Source: Membranipora membranacea
Lineage: Eukaryota > Bryozoa > Gymnolaemata > Cheilostomatida > Membraniporidae
Assembly: GCA_914767715.1 (NCBI GenBank)
Contig: OU612074.1
Coordinates: 3,239,501 to 3,303,500, forward strand
Length of the DNA stretch: 64,000 bases
Direction of reading: 5' to 3'
Each line of letters begins with the position of its first letter. The first letter of the stretch is position 1. The position numbers and the translations under genes are program-made. Of this stretch, positions 12,901-23,303 are shown one piece after another. The notes under the pieces were generated by a model that was not told the DNA's origin, searched no databases, and saw nothing but the letters and a program-made list of their open reading frames with translations.

Positions 12901-15900
12901 TCAGTGGTTTGAGGGTTGTCTGCTACTTTAATTAACTATGCTGCGCACATGAAGGACCATCAGGATCCTGCACTGCATATCCAGATTATCGGTTTCACCA
13001 AAATTTTGCCCAAATTTGCCTCAAAACCACTTCTTGTATGCTTCATATTGAGAAATCATTTTGTGACCTCAATATAGGTCTTTTAACCAGCATATGTGAT
13101 GTTATGTGATAAGGACACAAAACGTCAGATGGTCAATGGTGATGTTGGTATACTAGGTTCATCATTCAAAGTTGGTAGGAATACCACTTGAAGATTTACC
13201 TAATTTAAACTTTAAAACAACTTTATTGAGAAGCCCATGATTTGTTCCAGAACATAAGGTACAAGCTTTGGATCTGCACCACATGGCAGTCAATAGCCCC
13301 TCCACCCCATGGCTGGAATAAACTGAATTAAATTGAGAAGCTATTATAATCTAAAAAAAATGCTTAATTTTTCATATTGAAAGCAATAATTTTGCTTTAG
13401 TAGATGATTTTGTAATTGAGATGACTGTTTAAATATTAAGGTTGAAACAACAAAAGATAACTGCTTCGATTCTAGAAAAAAATTATTTTATAGATCATAA
13501 ATTTAACATTTATTTATAACATCCAAATTTAGAAGGAGTACATCGTTATGCATCAAATATCAAAATATAACTTTTCTGGTTGTCTGCCACTTTAAACTTA
13601 GACCTAAAATCCAATTAATCATTAATCACAAGCATAGGATGAATAAACCTGGAATCAAATTTTAAATGCCAAGAAGTTATTTTCTTCTGCAAGGGTTTTG
13701 GCATGAGTACTTATTATTGAGATCGCCTCAAAACCTGTAGAGAGCATTGTTGTGATATATAAATAAATCTTTCTTGCTCCTTGTTCTGGATGATTGGGTT
13801 CAACTAGTAAGTAGAGCAGATCGTGAGGAGTGAAAGTGAAAATTATTTCCCTGTGATGATGCCCAACAATAAATGAAGGATAATTGATCTTGACGTGTTT
13901 CATGTGGTCAAGTATATTCTCTTTCGCATATCATCTATCGAGTGGTTTTTGGAGCGTTAGTGGTTGTTACATTAAGCGTAAAACATGGTTGATCTCAGAG
14001 TTAATTTTGCTCTGGCACAGAAGCTAAATTAGAACCCATAGGAGCATGCTTCACCCAATAAATAGGTGAATCCAGAGTAATTTTCAACAGGTGGTTTTTA
14101 CAGGATTTTTACTCCCGTATAACCAGCAAGCTGGATAAAATGAGGGTTATCAATCAGCCAGGTTAGAAAACCCAGAAATAAAAGCGTGAAGGGAGAATAA
14201 TTTATCACTGCTAACTGTACGCTTTTTGTCAATCATAGTGAAATGTGATGCATCCTAGAATACTAGAATGCATCCTAGTGGTGAGGCTATAGAAGACCTC
14301 CTAATCTTCGATATCACCAAAAATTATTTCTAAATGATGTCTCACTAGTTACTTTGCACATTTTATTGAGTTAAATAATATACCACTGCTTTCGCGCATG
14401 ATAACTGGCAGGATAATCTATATTTTTCATTTTGTAAGAGAATATTTCTATTTGAAATATGATATCATCAAAGCTGCACTGCGTTTCATACCCAAGAATT
14501 GTCTGACAATTCTGTACAATTCTAGAATTGTCAGAAACTGACCTATATATCATTACCCAACCAGCAACCATTATTGTGTAATTAACCCTGCCTGCTAAAT
14601 ACATTACTTTCATTATTGCTATTGTATAGTCATTGTATAAGCCTTTACAGTTCTAGTCAATATCATACAATTGAATTGACATTGTATTCAATGAGTTTGT
14701 ATTTAGATGACCAGGCAAGATATGCTGTAATGAATAGATATTGCTGTGCAAGGTAGCATTAAAATCTATATTGCGGGAGGCCCAGGTTCAAATCCCCGCC
14801 GGGGCAAATCTTTTCCTTTCGTTTCATCATGATGGAAAATGAAAGCATTCCATTCGAATTGTTGGCTCACAATTTTTGTAAGCACAGAAAACTCTTAGTA
14901 ATGAGTATGATGACCCGACAAAATACTTATGTTCAACTCTTCTGTGTTGTACCATATCCTACGTTATATTTTGTGCAATCTGTTAATATTGGCAGCAACT
15001 GCATAAATAGAATACATCAGCTAAACTATGCTAGCAGAATTATCAGAAAACTTTGCTACTGATATAAATGTACAACATCGCTCACAAGATGAGCGAGGAA
15101 TTACTTTGTATCAACTGTCCTACATGCCTAAATGGAGAGTAGTGATATGTGAATGAGGCCCATGCTCAGAGCATCTTTGGCTAACAAATAGACATAGCTG
15201 AAGTCATTCACTCTCAATAATCACAATGAGCGTAGTTAAGACTATGCCAATACTTGCTGTGACACCAAGTTTGAGTTTTTTTTAGCATCAGTCAGCTTAT
15301 TTACAGTGGTCAGTGGTTCTGTGGAAAATATGGCCTCATTCACATATCACTTCTCTCCACTTAGGCATGTAGGACAGTTGATACAAAGTGATTCCTTGCT
15401 CATCTTGTGAGCGATTTTGTACATTTTTATTAGTAGCAAAGTTTTCTGATAATTCTGCTAGCATAGTTTAGCTGATGTATTATGAATATTGACTAGAACT
15501 GTAAAGGCTTATACTATGACTATACAATAGCAATAATGAAAGTAATTTATTTAGCAGACAGGGTTAATTACACAATAATGGTTGCTGGTTGGGTAATGAT
15601 ATATAGGTCAGTTTCTGACAATTCTAGAATTGTACAGAATTGTCAGACTATTCTTGGGTATGAAACGCAGTGCTGGATTCGTAACAAGCGAGGCAATTCC
15701 TAATCACTTGAAATTTGTTTGTAAATATGATAATTATAGGATTAAACCACTGCTGCCACAGCTTGGTTTTGCACAGCGTAGCAACCAGTCAAAAAATTAA
15801 ATAGGAGTTGTGGCATCAAAACATCAGTAGCTTCGAATGGAGTTATATGAGCTCTCAAAATGTAGGGAGTATCTTATTTCACAGCCATCCACCATTAGCG

Positions 15901-18900
15901 ATGACAAATGTCAAATGGCAAATTTTTGACCTATCAGGTGCCTTTAAAATCTAGCTGGGATCCAACATTTTTATAATTGTTGGATGTCAGCTAGATTTTA
16001 AAGGCACCTGATTGGTCAACAACAACATTTGTCATCACTTATGGAGAATGGCTTGGGAAGAAGATACTCCCTACATTTGGAGAGCTCTTATAACTCCATT
16101 CAAAGATACTGGCTAGATGATTTGATGCCACAACTCTCTATTTAAATTTTTGACTGATGACATAGTCGGGCAAAGCCCAATTGTGTCAGCAGTGGTTTAA
16201 GAATGTGTATAATTTATAATCAATTTAAAGAGACTGGTGAGTTATCTGAACCGCAATGGCTTACTCACACACCGACATTTGCTTACTGAAATGTCGTGTC
16301 CACCAGATAGTAATTGGTGGAGGATCACCATGGATACACTCTAGAAAAATTACTTCGTACTATACCGATTTGATTTACAGTGACTAGCATTTAAATGCAG
16401 TGGTAAAACTGGTTACTATCATGAATAAAGGCCAGGTGATGCATTCAATGAACTTTCGCCTTTACTTACAAAATATGAGTGCAACACATCACCTAAAACA
16501 GGTAATAATACTGGTGTAGCCAATTTGATAAAATCACAGTATATCACATGGTTTCAGGCAGTCAAACACCATCAATTATTCTATCAATATTTTCACATGT
16601 TCATGCGCTAGGTTGCTGATCAATAATGTTGTTCACATTACTGCTCTAGCTCACTCAGATTTACTCTGATTTTACCCTGTTCCAAAAAATAAGCAAGTTT
16701 TGTTATTATTTGACACAGCGATCAAATATGATCATGCTAATATGAGTTTACTCTTATTGTAACAGCGCTGTGCAGAAAATATGCGCTCATTTCAACTAAA
16801 GTTTGCACTGCTTTGATTTCACCCACAATTTGGTTGTTTTTCTCCTCATTATTTTTCTCTGTGATATCAAACTTTCTGAGTTAAATAGCAATTGGAACAC
16901 AATAGAATGGTAGGAGGAACAAACCTGGAGCATTTACTGTACTGATAGTATAGATGGTTGGAGTGTAAGGGTTTCTAACGAAGACAGATCCACTATTTGT
17001 ATCAGATTCTATATCTGAATGCAGCAGCACTGATCGGTCTGACATGAGGCATTTCTCTTTACTTCTTTGGACGGCAGCACATGATTGATTTTTAGCACAA
17101 AGTGCCTGACAGCAGCCTTGTGGTGGGTCTTCTACTGTATGCACTACATGCACCAGTATCATATTCAAATGTTCGCTGAAATCAACATCTGTAAATATAA
17201 TACAAAAACACATACTTACTATTTTTTATGTCAGCAGTGTCATGTTTAAGTGTTAGCTGAAATTAACATCTGCAAAAGATCACAAACTAACTTAGTCGGA
17301 AAGCCTTTATCTGTGGCAAAGTACTTTCAGCCCAAAATATTAAAAGATGATTAATGGGAAATGGAAACGGGCTTTACAATAGTTTGATTTTTATCTCACA
17401 GACAAGATATCATCATTGGTTTGCATTTTTTATCTGAATATGATTTTGGGTTACAAAAACATTTTGTAGACGATTTTTTTCATGATTTTTGATCAGATAT
17501 TATTGTTGCTTGAATAAGTTGAAGACCTGAGAATTTTAAGATCAGTTTGGGCGTAGACAACCATGAATAATTTGTTGATGGACTGCAATTGATGGACAAA
17601 TAACACAGATCAACTGCATTGCCACTAACTTTGTTTCGGATAATAGATCGAGCTGATTTATAACCTGACCAACAGCTGGATAAAACTGTGATTAAGTATT
17701 CTAACTTCAATGAAGAACTAGCAAGTTAATATATTCTAATCTTATTTGTTAATATAAATTGTGTCTAACCTAGTTCAACATCCCCTGAAATGTTGTGGAG
17801 TGTAGTTATTTTCAAGGCTGTTACTTTTGAATAGACAACACCTCCTAAATTTCTGTCATCCTTTAGAAGTATTACATGCTCCGATGTCTTGCAGGAGATC
17901 CCATCGTATTCAAAAGCATCACATAATTGATTTGAAATGCAAATATCTTTGCATGTTCGCCAACATTCAACTTTTTCAATGATGTTGAGACTGAGCAGCG
18001 AGACTTTGTTATGTTGTATGATAGAAGAATCTAGAGGAACAAATAAGAAGGATTTTCGAATGCAAAACACTGGAGTAGGATGTAAGTTCTTTAATCATTG
18101 AGCTTAGAGATTAGATCACATACAATCAGTCAATATATTTGGAAAAGAGGAACCTCTGGTTCATTAAATCAGTTTTTTTATCGTTTTTCAGATGTGAACA
18201 AGTGAGCTAAGAAATTATGATTGGGTGATCAGGCACTAAGTGTGCCTTACGGTCTGAATTTTTTGGTATTGTAGACAGAATAGACATTATCTGTTGCTAG
18301 TCTACATAACGGGATGGGTGGTTACCTTGCATGACATGAATTTCTGGTTTGTTTTGAAGTTTTCCCAATCTGGTCTCGTCAGGATGTTCAGAAGAGGTAT
18401 TGCAGTTTCCTGTACTGATTTCCTTACTGTAACTGAAGGCTACGCAACATGGTGAATGGTAGCAGAAGTATGCGCAGGCAGTATGGGAATTCACATTATT
18501 GGTTGACTCAGTAGAAGATAAAACTGCATGGTCTTCTGCTCTGGTAAACCTAATATGGGTGATTGTACTTTCTGCAGACTGTGAAGTGACCTAGAAATAC
18601 GCACATTGTTATATTATAAAAAATAGAAAATGGCATAATTTTTAGTTTTTCAAAATATGTCGAAACATGTTCTCCAGGTTTTATGCGAACAATGACTCTC
18701 AAAGCGGCTTTTTGTAAAATTTTTATTTGTTTTAAATTTGTTTCACAAGCATGGCCCCAGAACTCTATGTGCAATGTGCAATGTCCATATATCAGGTTGG
18801 ATATAATTCAAATCCATAATTGAGGTGGGCTAAAAGTTCTGGACCACCTTGTTGTGTTGAACTTTTCTTTCAAACCATAATATATTCGGCATCACTGGAT

Positions 18901-20698
18901 GTTCTCAAACATGGAAATTAGCTACAAAGGCTGAGGCTGACTGTGAACTATTCAAATAAATTACAATGTTTGATAGAGGGTACTGTACAGTCTGCTTTGT
19001 ATTAAAAGGGTCGACATACTTTCCGCATACTGTGTGGCACGTAAAAGCGATACCAGCAGGGTTTGCATTTCTTAGAATTTACCAGTGTCAGTAAGCTGTC
19101 AATTAAGATCTTTCCCAAATTCATTTTTCCAATTTTGGCCATCTTGTTTGCTAATAGAATTGAAAACCATGCAACCTGAAACTGGCAAGTCTCATACATC
19201 AATACATCTCATTTCTCAAAGTGCAGTTTTTATTTTCAAAGAGAAGCTACAGATTGATTATTCAGGTGTCAAATCCAATGCAGTTCATTTGGAGGTGATA
19301 GTTATTTTAGGGCTGCAACCATGAAGCTATTTATGGTGACTTTTTTATAAATCAATAATATGGCAGGCACACTTTTCAAAACAGTAGGACTGGTTCTGAA
19401 CATGATAGAGTGTACACAACTCTTTTGAAATCAGTTCAAATTTGCTATCTAGACAACAGAGAGAAAACAAGTATAAGATAAGTGATTCTTTTGGGATCGT
19501 TTGATGATCCTTTTCTACAGCTTTTCTGACATCAGATTGATTACAACTGTGATTCCCAGGCAAAGCTTGCTTACTTGAAATTTCAGCAAAAATTGTTTCT
19601 GTCAACTATTCAATTTCCTATGCTTCAAACTATGTCAAGAGTTGTCCCCAAAGTGGTGCATTTGGCTTGCAATTTTTTTTAGATCAATTTCAAATTTAAT
19701 TGTGTGTAAACAGTTCCTCGCAGTTGGAAAATATCATCAAAATTAATTAACGCAGACTCCCTTTGAAGTCATGTTATTTTGTACACGCTAATATTATTGA
19801 GTTTTTTACTCAATCTTCACACAGCTGATAAAGTGTGGTAAATAATACCATGTTCAATAGGAGGCATAACACTGTTCTTTTTGGGATCTGATATACTAAT
19901 AGGATATTGACTTCCAAAGATGTTTCCCTAAAGGTCGCTTTTTCCAGTTTGTTGCCGCGAAGGAACGCCTCGTTTTTAAAATTCAATCAAGCATTCTGAT
20001 GTCTATGGTCTATCGCATATGGTGACACTCCTATTAGAATGTTATCTAATATATTCAAAATTGTATCCCTATGCCAGGCCTGCCTACTTGTTACTGATAT
20101 TCTCTTTTGTTTGTAACCACAAAAAATTTATCTCAGCGTAGAACTGTCAAATTATTGGAAATTTAGGCATTTGAGGTTACCTCTTAATAACAGCCTTTAA
20201 ACATCAATTGTAAGGCCAATGTGCAGGGGACAAATTATAGGCTACACACTGTTTCTAGCTCAATGAGGCTAGGCTCTGAAAATTTGTAGACATTGATGGC
20301 CCCAATCTAAAAATAAATGCTGCTATTGAATTCATCATTGTAAAATATGTATCTAGGTCTACCTAGGTTTTTCAATGATATTCCCCAAAGTGTACTTTTT
20401 TCCGCAAGGCCTTGCCTTACATTGACGACTCTTTTAATAAAATATTTTGTCTAGTACCTTATCAGACAATTATCCACATAATTGCTCAAGAGAGCTGATT
20501 GAAACAAATTTTATCAATTTTTTTTTCGGTAAGGCTGGTGACATTTCATTGCTCTGACACATATAGGTAAACAAAACAGCAAGACCATTATGTTTAAAAT
20601 TAATGTGCTATTCCTATATGATATACAAAACCAAATTGAAAACATACCTGTGCAACAGCAAAGGCACCAAAAACAGCCAAGGATAACTTTGAATACAT
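6988..20698 (-). CDS. Secreted multi-PAN/apple-domain protein with an FN2-like module (partial gene model)
   Basis: Exons read on the minus strand: 20698-20648, beginning MYSKLSLAVFGAFAVAQ, a signal peptide, donor CAG/GTATGT, phase 0; 18590-18326, PAN1, phase 0 to 1, with cysteine cluster CAYFCYHSPCC; 18030-17770, PAN2, 261 bp, phase 1-1; 17188-16925, PAN3, 264 bp, phase 1-1; 7632-7399, PAN4, 234 bp, phase 1-1, with CCQAICNIEESC; 7134-6988, 147 bp, phase 1-1, a fibronectin type II-like module with PC-x3-PF, WC and a final Trp-Glu-Tyr-Cys completed across the splice. All exons have GT/AG borders and agreeing phases. PAN modules bind proteins or sugars in secreted or membrane proteins; FN2 binds collagen-like ligands. 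The 9.3-kb intron between PAN3 and PAN4 contains a LINE and several fold-back repeats, so PAN4 and FN2 could belong to a separate neighbouring gene. The 3' end is unresolved. Confidence 0.65.
8694..11750 (-). mobile_element. Decayed non-LTR retrotransposon (CR1/L2-like LINE) with ORF1, endonuclease and reverse transcriptase
   Basis: Read on the minus strand: 11607-11115 is an ORF1 remnant (two frames, GVPLD and EGKPMRMF motifs); about 11095-10602 is the apurinic-like endonuclease, starting around NVRGITSKIEEIKS, with GGGLIVYIRE and a C-terminal SDHYLI; 10600-10245 is the linker; 10242-9424 is the RT fingers and palm (YRPISIL, FLDFKKAFD, GVPLGSILEPSLF); 9368-8694 is the thumb and C-terminus (KLLGFTL, NSLPIQIR). 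A frameshift near 9.54 kb separates these blocks, and the catalytic YADD is still readable in the other frame at 9505-9494. ORF1 lacks its expected zinc knuckles and runs almost directly into the endonuclease, which suggests an internal deletion. Several frameshifts and stops make it inactive. Clade assignment is from motif resemblance only. Confidence 0.85.
11760..13350. other. Intronic stretch without recognised gene
   Basis: No coding signal stands out. Two diverged segments around 12780-12870 and 13240-13320 share a core (GATGCAGAACCAAAGCT versus GTGCAGATCCAAAGCTTG) and look like old copies of one repeat. The region is probably intron of the PAN gene. Confidence 0.35.
14246..14309 (-). 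repeat. Fragment of the U2-headed interspersed repeat
   Basis: This short stretch (core GAATGCATCCTAG, then GGTGAGGC and GACCTCCTAATC) matches the central part of the fuller copies at 45.2 and 57.3-57.4 kb, in the same orientation as the 57-kb copy. The U2-like head is absent, so it is a truncated piece. Confidence 0.6.
14486..15673. repeat. Fold-back element, about 1.2 kb, with an interrupted left arm
   Basis: Segment 14486-14667 is the reverse complement of about 15482-15673, and 15010-15163 is the reverse complement of about 15333-15480. The two right-arm pieces are adjacent, while the left-arm pieces are separated by about 340 bp (14668-15009). That insert contains a tRNA-like T-arm (GGTTCAAATCCCCGCC near 14783). 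The unpaired loop spans about 15164-15332. The short frames in the arms are by-products of the palindrome. Confidence 0.75.
15746..16196. mobile_element. Fold-back MITE with TTAA borders, about 450 bp
   Basis: The whole segment folds on itself: ACCACTGCTG at the left end pairs with CAGCAGTGGT at the right, and arms of about 210 bp meet at a small loop near 15975. Both ends abut TTAA (15742-15745 and 16197-16200). TTAA target duplication is typical of piggyBac-type elements, but it could simply be part of the inverted repeat. A relative lies at 30.69-31.35 kb. It sits inside the large intron of the PAN gene. Confidence 0.75.
18575..18780 (-). mobile_element. Fragment of a LINE reverse-transcriptase C-terminus
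   Basis: The minus-strand frame contains FWGHACETNLKQIKILQKAA followed by ALRVIV, the pattern of the thumb and C-terminal region of CR1/L2- or Jockey-type reverse transcriptases (a Trp-Gly motif, then LQKxALR). It ends within a few bases of the PAN1 exon acceptor at 18591, so it is a truncated insertion in the intron immediately upstream of that exon. Confidence 0.55.
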
Positions 20699-20763
20699 GT
20701 TGTCACCACCATACACTGCCAGGTTTCTCTGTGCGTTTTGCTATAAGATTCAAGAGACGTCTC

Positions 20764-20770
20764 ATATATA
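20764..20770 (-). promoter_or_regulatory. TATA box of the PAN-domain gene
   Basis: TATATAT on the minus strand lies about 66 bp upstream of the ATG at 20698, which opens the signal-peptide exon. Spacing fits a start site near 20.74 kb and a leader of about 40 bases. No initiator motif was verified. Confidence 0.5.
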
Positions 20771-20779
20771 CCAGGAGCA

Positions 20780-22700
20780 ATAGTACTTGTGACAATGAAT
20801 CATTTTCATTTAGCTCATAGTCATTTATTATGCATTGGCATTTTTGAGTGAATCGAAAAACAGATGATGACAAAGTTCATCTTACATTTATTTATGAATA
20901 TTATCAGGGTGTAATTTAGCATCCTGTGCTGCGTCAGTCATTTGGTGCTAGCTGGTTAGTTGCTATGGTGATATATTATAGCAAACACAATAGGATTCAA
21001 TCAGTTTGGGTTAGGTGAGCTGATTGAACAGTGATCTGACCCTCTGTCCTCAAATCTTTCTTATTTTAAACTTTGTGATCTTTCCATCTTGTCCTGTTTG
21101 ACATCGATTGATGCTTTATGTGCAATATTTTCAAACAATCTGTTCAGCGTCATGTGTTAATCTGTTGATGAAACTACAATGTTAATTAAACCAAATGAAT
21201 CTCCTGCCTGCTATTCCAGTCCAGTGATCCTCTCATGCTGCTTATGTCAGTTCATGCTGGAAATCAAGCAACAGTGCAGGTGAGCGTCTATCAGCATTTC
21301 AGTCAAAGATTGCCTACAGCCATCTTCAAATGTTCAAATATCCATAACAAATCAGCCTACCACAATGAGTCTTCGGCTTTAGCCCAACATGGAATAAAAC
21401 TGTGATAGAAACAATGTGTATATTGTATTGTATCATTGGTGATAAAATCATTTGTTGGTTGAGCGCTCTGTTATAAAAATAAAGATATGAAATAAAAATC
21501 AAATTGTCTACTTAAATGATCCGTTTAAAAAAGACACAGCTTGGTGTCTAAACCAGAACTTCCTCAGGTTTGTTCTGTGCTTGGGTAAAACAAAGCGTCC
21601 TGGGGGGTATTTGTCTAAAATCATAGTTGGATTGTAAAGATGAAGTGAAGTGAATCTCAAATATTGAAAGTGGCTAGTGTGTAGTGATATTTTCTACTTG
21701 GTGCACACATGGAAAATAGATGATAAACTTGGAACTATTTTCAGTCTCGTAATGTCAAGACACAAAAATACAATTGGGGCCGCCTAGATGGGGCTTTGAT
21801 AACTACTTCACAATAATTCATAAAAAATATTTAGAATGAAGGTGAACTCTATTAGATAGATTTGAGCTTGAATACTTAAGTATTTAAGGTGAGATTAAGT
21901 TTTTGATGTGTGCAGACCAACTGTATAGCTCATATTAGAAATTAAGAATTGAAACTTCAGATTTGCAGCCACATTATATTTGATGTATATTTTGACTCAG
22001 TGAGATAAAAATCGGCAATTATCTGCTCTTGCTTGCAACTAAAATCAGGATGTCTAATAAAACTGTGGACCCTGGAGTCAAAATAATGATAGGGGACTTT
22101 TTTTTTTGTGGGATTTTAGAAAAATAGGGTCCGTGTCGATACTGAAAAAATCCAGGACTATAAAGATGGGTAATTCTATAATTATCAACACTCTGCGCTT
22201 TCGGGGACAAATTTAAAAAGTTCTATGTGAGGTACAAGCACCATTCTTTTTTCTGGTTATAGCTAGTGCTTAAATGAATCCCAGTTATTAGCGGTTAAGA
22301 AATCAGTTAGTATCGAACTGAGGAAACAAATAAAACATGATTAAAAATCAGTCATCGACGCTCTGCTGTTTTTATTTGGCTGAACCTTATTATCTAAAGG
22401 GGTGGATTATCAACCTGAGCCCCTACTATAAAATAACTCTGAGCACGTATTTATAAATAACTCTTTTATGTTGCAAAAGACATTACTGTATTGATATTTC
22501 AGTGCTGTTTTTATAATCAGTTATCACCAGCTATAATTGTGCTGTACATGTAAGGCATACAATCAGGGGGCTTGGTTCTCTTATCCACCCCTGCCTATGT
22601 GATTTAGAAATGATCGCACCCATCCACATAACTGGTATTACTAACCACACCGTATAATGAGCTAATCTATGAAAGGAAGTTAAATAGCACCTTGCTGCCA
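20780..22700. other. Intergenic stretch
   Basis: I see no exon with a recognisable domain, RNA gene or bounded repeat. It separates the minus-strand PAN gene (starting at 20.7 kb) from the plus-strand pseudogene at 23.3 kb. Confidence 0.35.
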
Positions 22701-22730
22701 AAAATAACTAATAAACTGCCGGTGAAGCAT

Positions 22731-23162
22731 CTAACGAAAACAAATTGTTGCAGATGTGTTGCTCTGCTCTTCTCTCCGTATTAAAAGCCAAAACTTTGGT
22801 GTTTGATAGGCCGAGAGAGCAGCATGAGCACTCATAAAATTAGCAGAAAAAGAGTGGGAAAACTGAGCTGATTTCCCTCCAAAATGAACAGAGACTGTAG
22901 CTCGTAAAATTGGAATAGTCTGAGAAAATACTGTTCTGTAATTTTCACTGAATAATTGGATTTTACAAACTGAAACATAATGGGCGCCATCCAACCCCCC
23001 TGTGTGGATTTGGGCAGACCGTTTTGTATCACAATTTCTAAGAATACATTGATTATGTGGCGACAATGCGGGCATTTCCAGATATGCTGAAAGATTTAAC
23101 TGAGAGTAACTACACTTGAAGCAAAAAAGACAACCGTGGATATCTTCATAACAGGTGAGCAC
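22731..23162 (-). CDS. Unassigned 143-codon open frame
   Basis: The frame starts with MLTCYEDIHGCLFCFKCSYS and is open for 143 codons, long for this AT-rich DNA. The early part has two CxxC-like pairs and a later histidine, faintly resembling a zinc finger, but no complete C2H2 spacing is present. It lies head-to-head with the plus-strand pseudogene at 23.3 kb. It may be an exon of a short zinc-finger-like gene, a remnant of one, or chance. I do not recognise a function. Confidence 0.2.
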   Translation of the reverse strand: MLTCYEDIHGCLFCFKCSYSQLNLSAYLEMPALSPHNQCILRNCDTKRSAQIHTGGLDGAHYVSVCKIQLFSENYRTVFSQTIPILRATVSVHFGGKSAQFSHSFSANFMSAHAALSAYQTPKFWLLIRREEQSNTSATICFR

Positions 23163-23303
23163 GTCGTTTGAGCTGCCATCTATGTTAATTCAACTTGTTC
23201 AGATTAATGATACCGAAAAATCAATATTGCAACACCAAAACCTTTCACTAGATTAGATGGGCAGCTCAAAATCAACACTGTAAGCAAACTTAATTTTTTA
23301 TAG

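Larger units (their letters stand above)
8240..13597. mobile_element. Inverted-repeat pair enclosing a LINE
   Basis: About 320 bp at 8240-8555 match, in reverse complement, about 240 bp at 13360-13597. The outer ends both read TTTAAAGT(A/G)GCAGACAACC and the matches continue through CTAGAATCGAAGCAGT and a later AATCATC block. A partial further end-like motif (GTTGTCTGCTACTTTA) occurs near 12913. The arrangement looks like a fold-back or TIR element of unknown superfamily into which the LINE at 8.69-11.75 kb inserted. No transposase frame remains between the arms. Confidence 0.55.

Noticed and set aside
13655-13903. 82-codon minus-strand frame
   Set aside because: No acceptor upstream, no cysteines or known motif; probably chance in intron sequence.
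14771-14806. tRNA-like T-arm in the fold-back at 14.5-15.7 kb
   Set aside because: No matching anticodon arm or acceptor pairing; only a B-box-like fragment.
16268-16340. 54-bp minus-strand exon candidate (acceptor TTTCTAG, donor GTAAGC, phase 1-1)
   Set aside because: Splice sites and phase fit, but the peptide is short, has no domain and such sites arise by chance in a long intron.
17480-17710. 76-codon minus-strand frame with several cysteines between PAN2 and PAN3
   Set aside because: PAN2 and PAN3 already join in phase. The frame lacks a clear acceptor and any domain I recognise.
19358-19459. Possible extra PAN exon (FELISKELCTLYHV, then CFEKCACH) after a good acceptor
   Set aside because: It hits a stop after about 34 codons and its entry phase (1) does not match the phase-0 donor of the signal exon. 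It may be an exon relic, but is not placed in the model.
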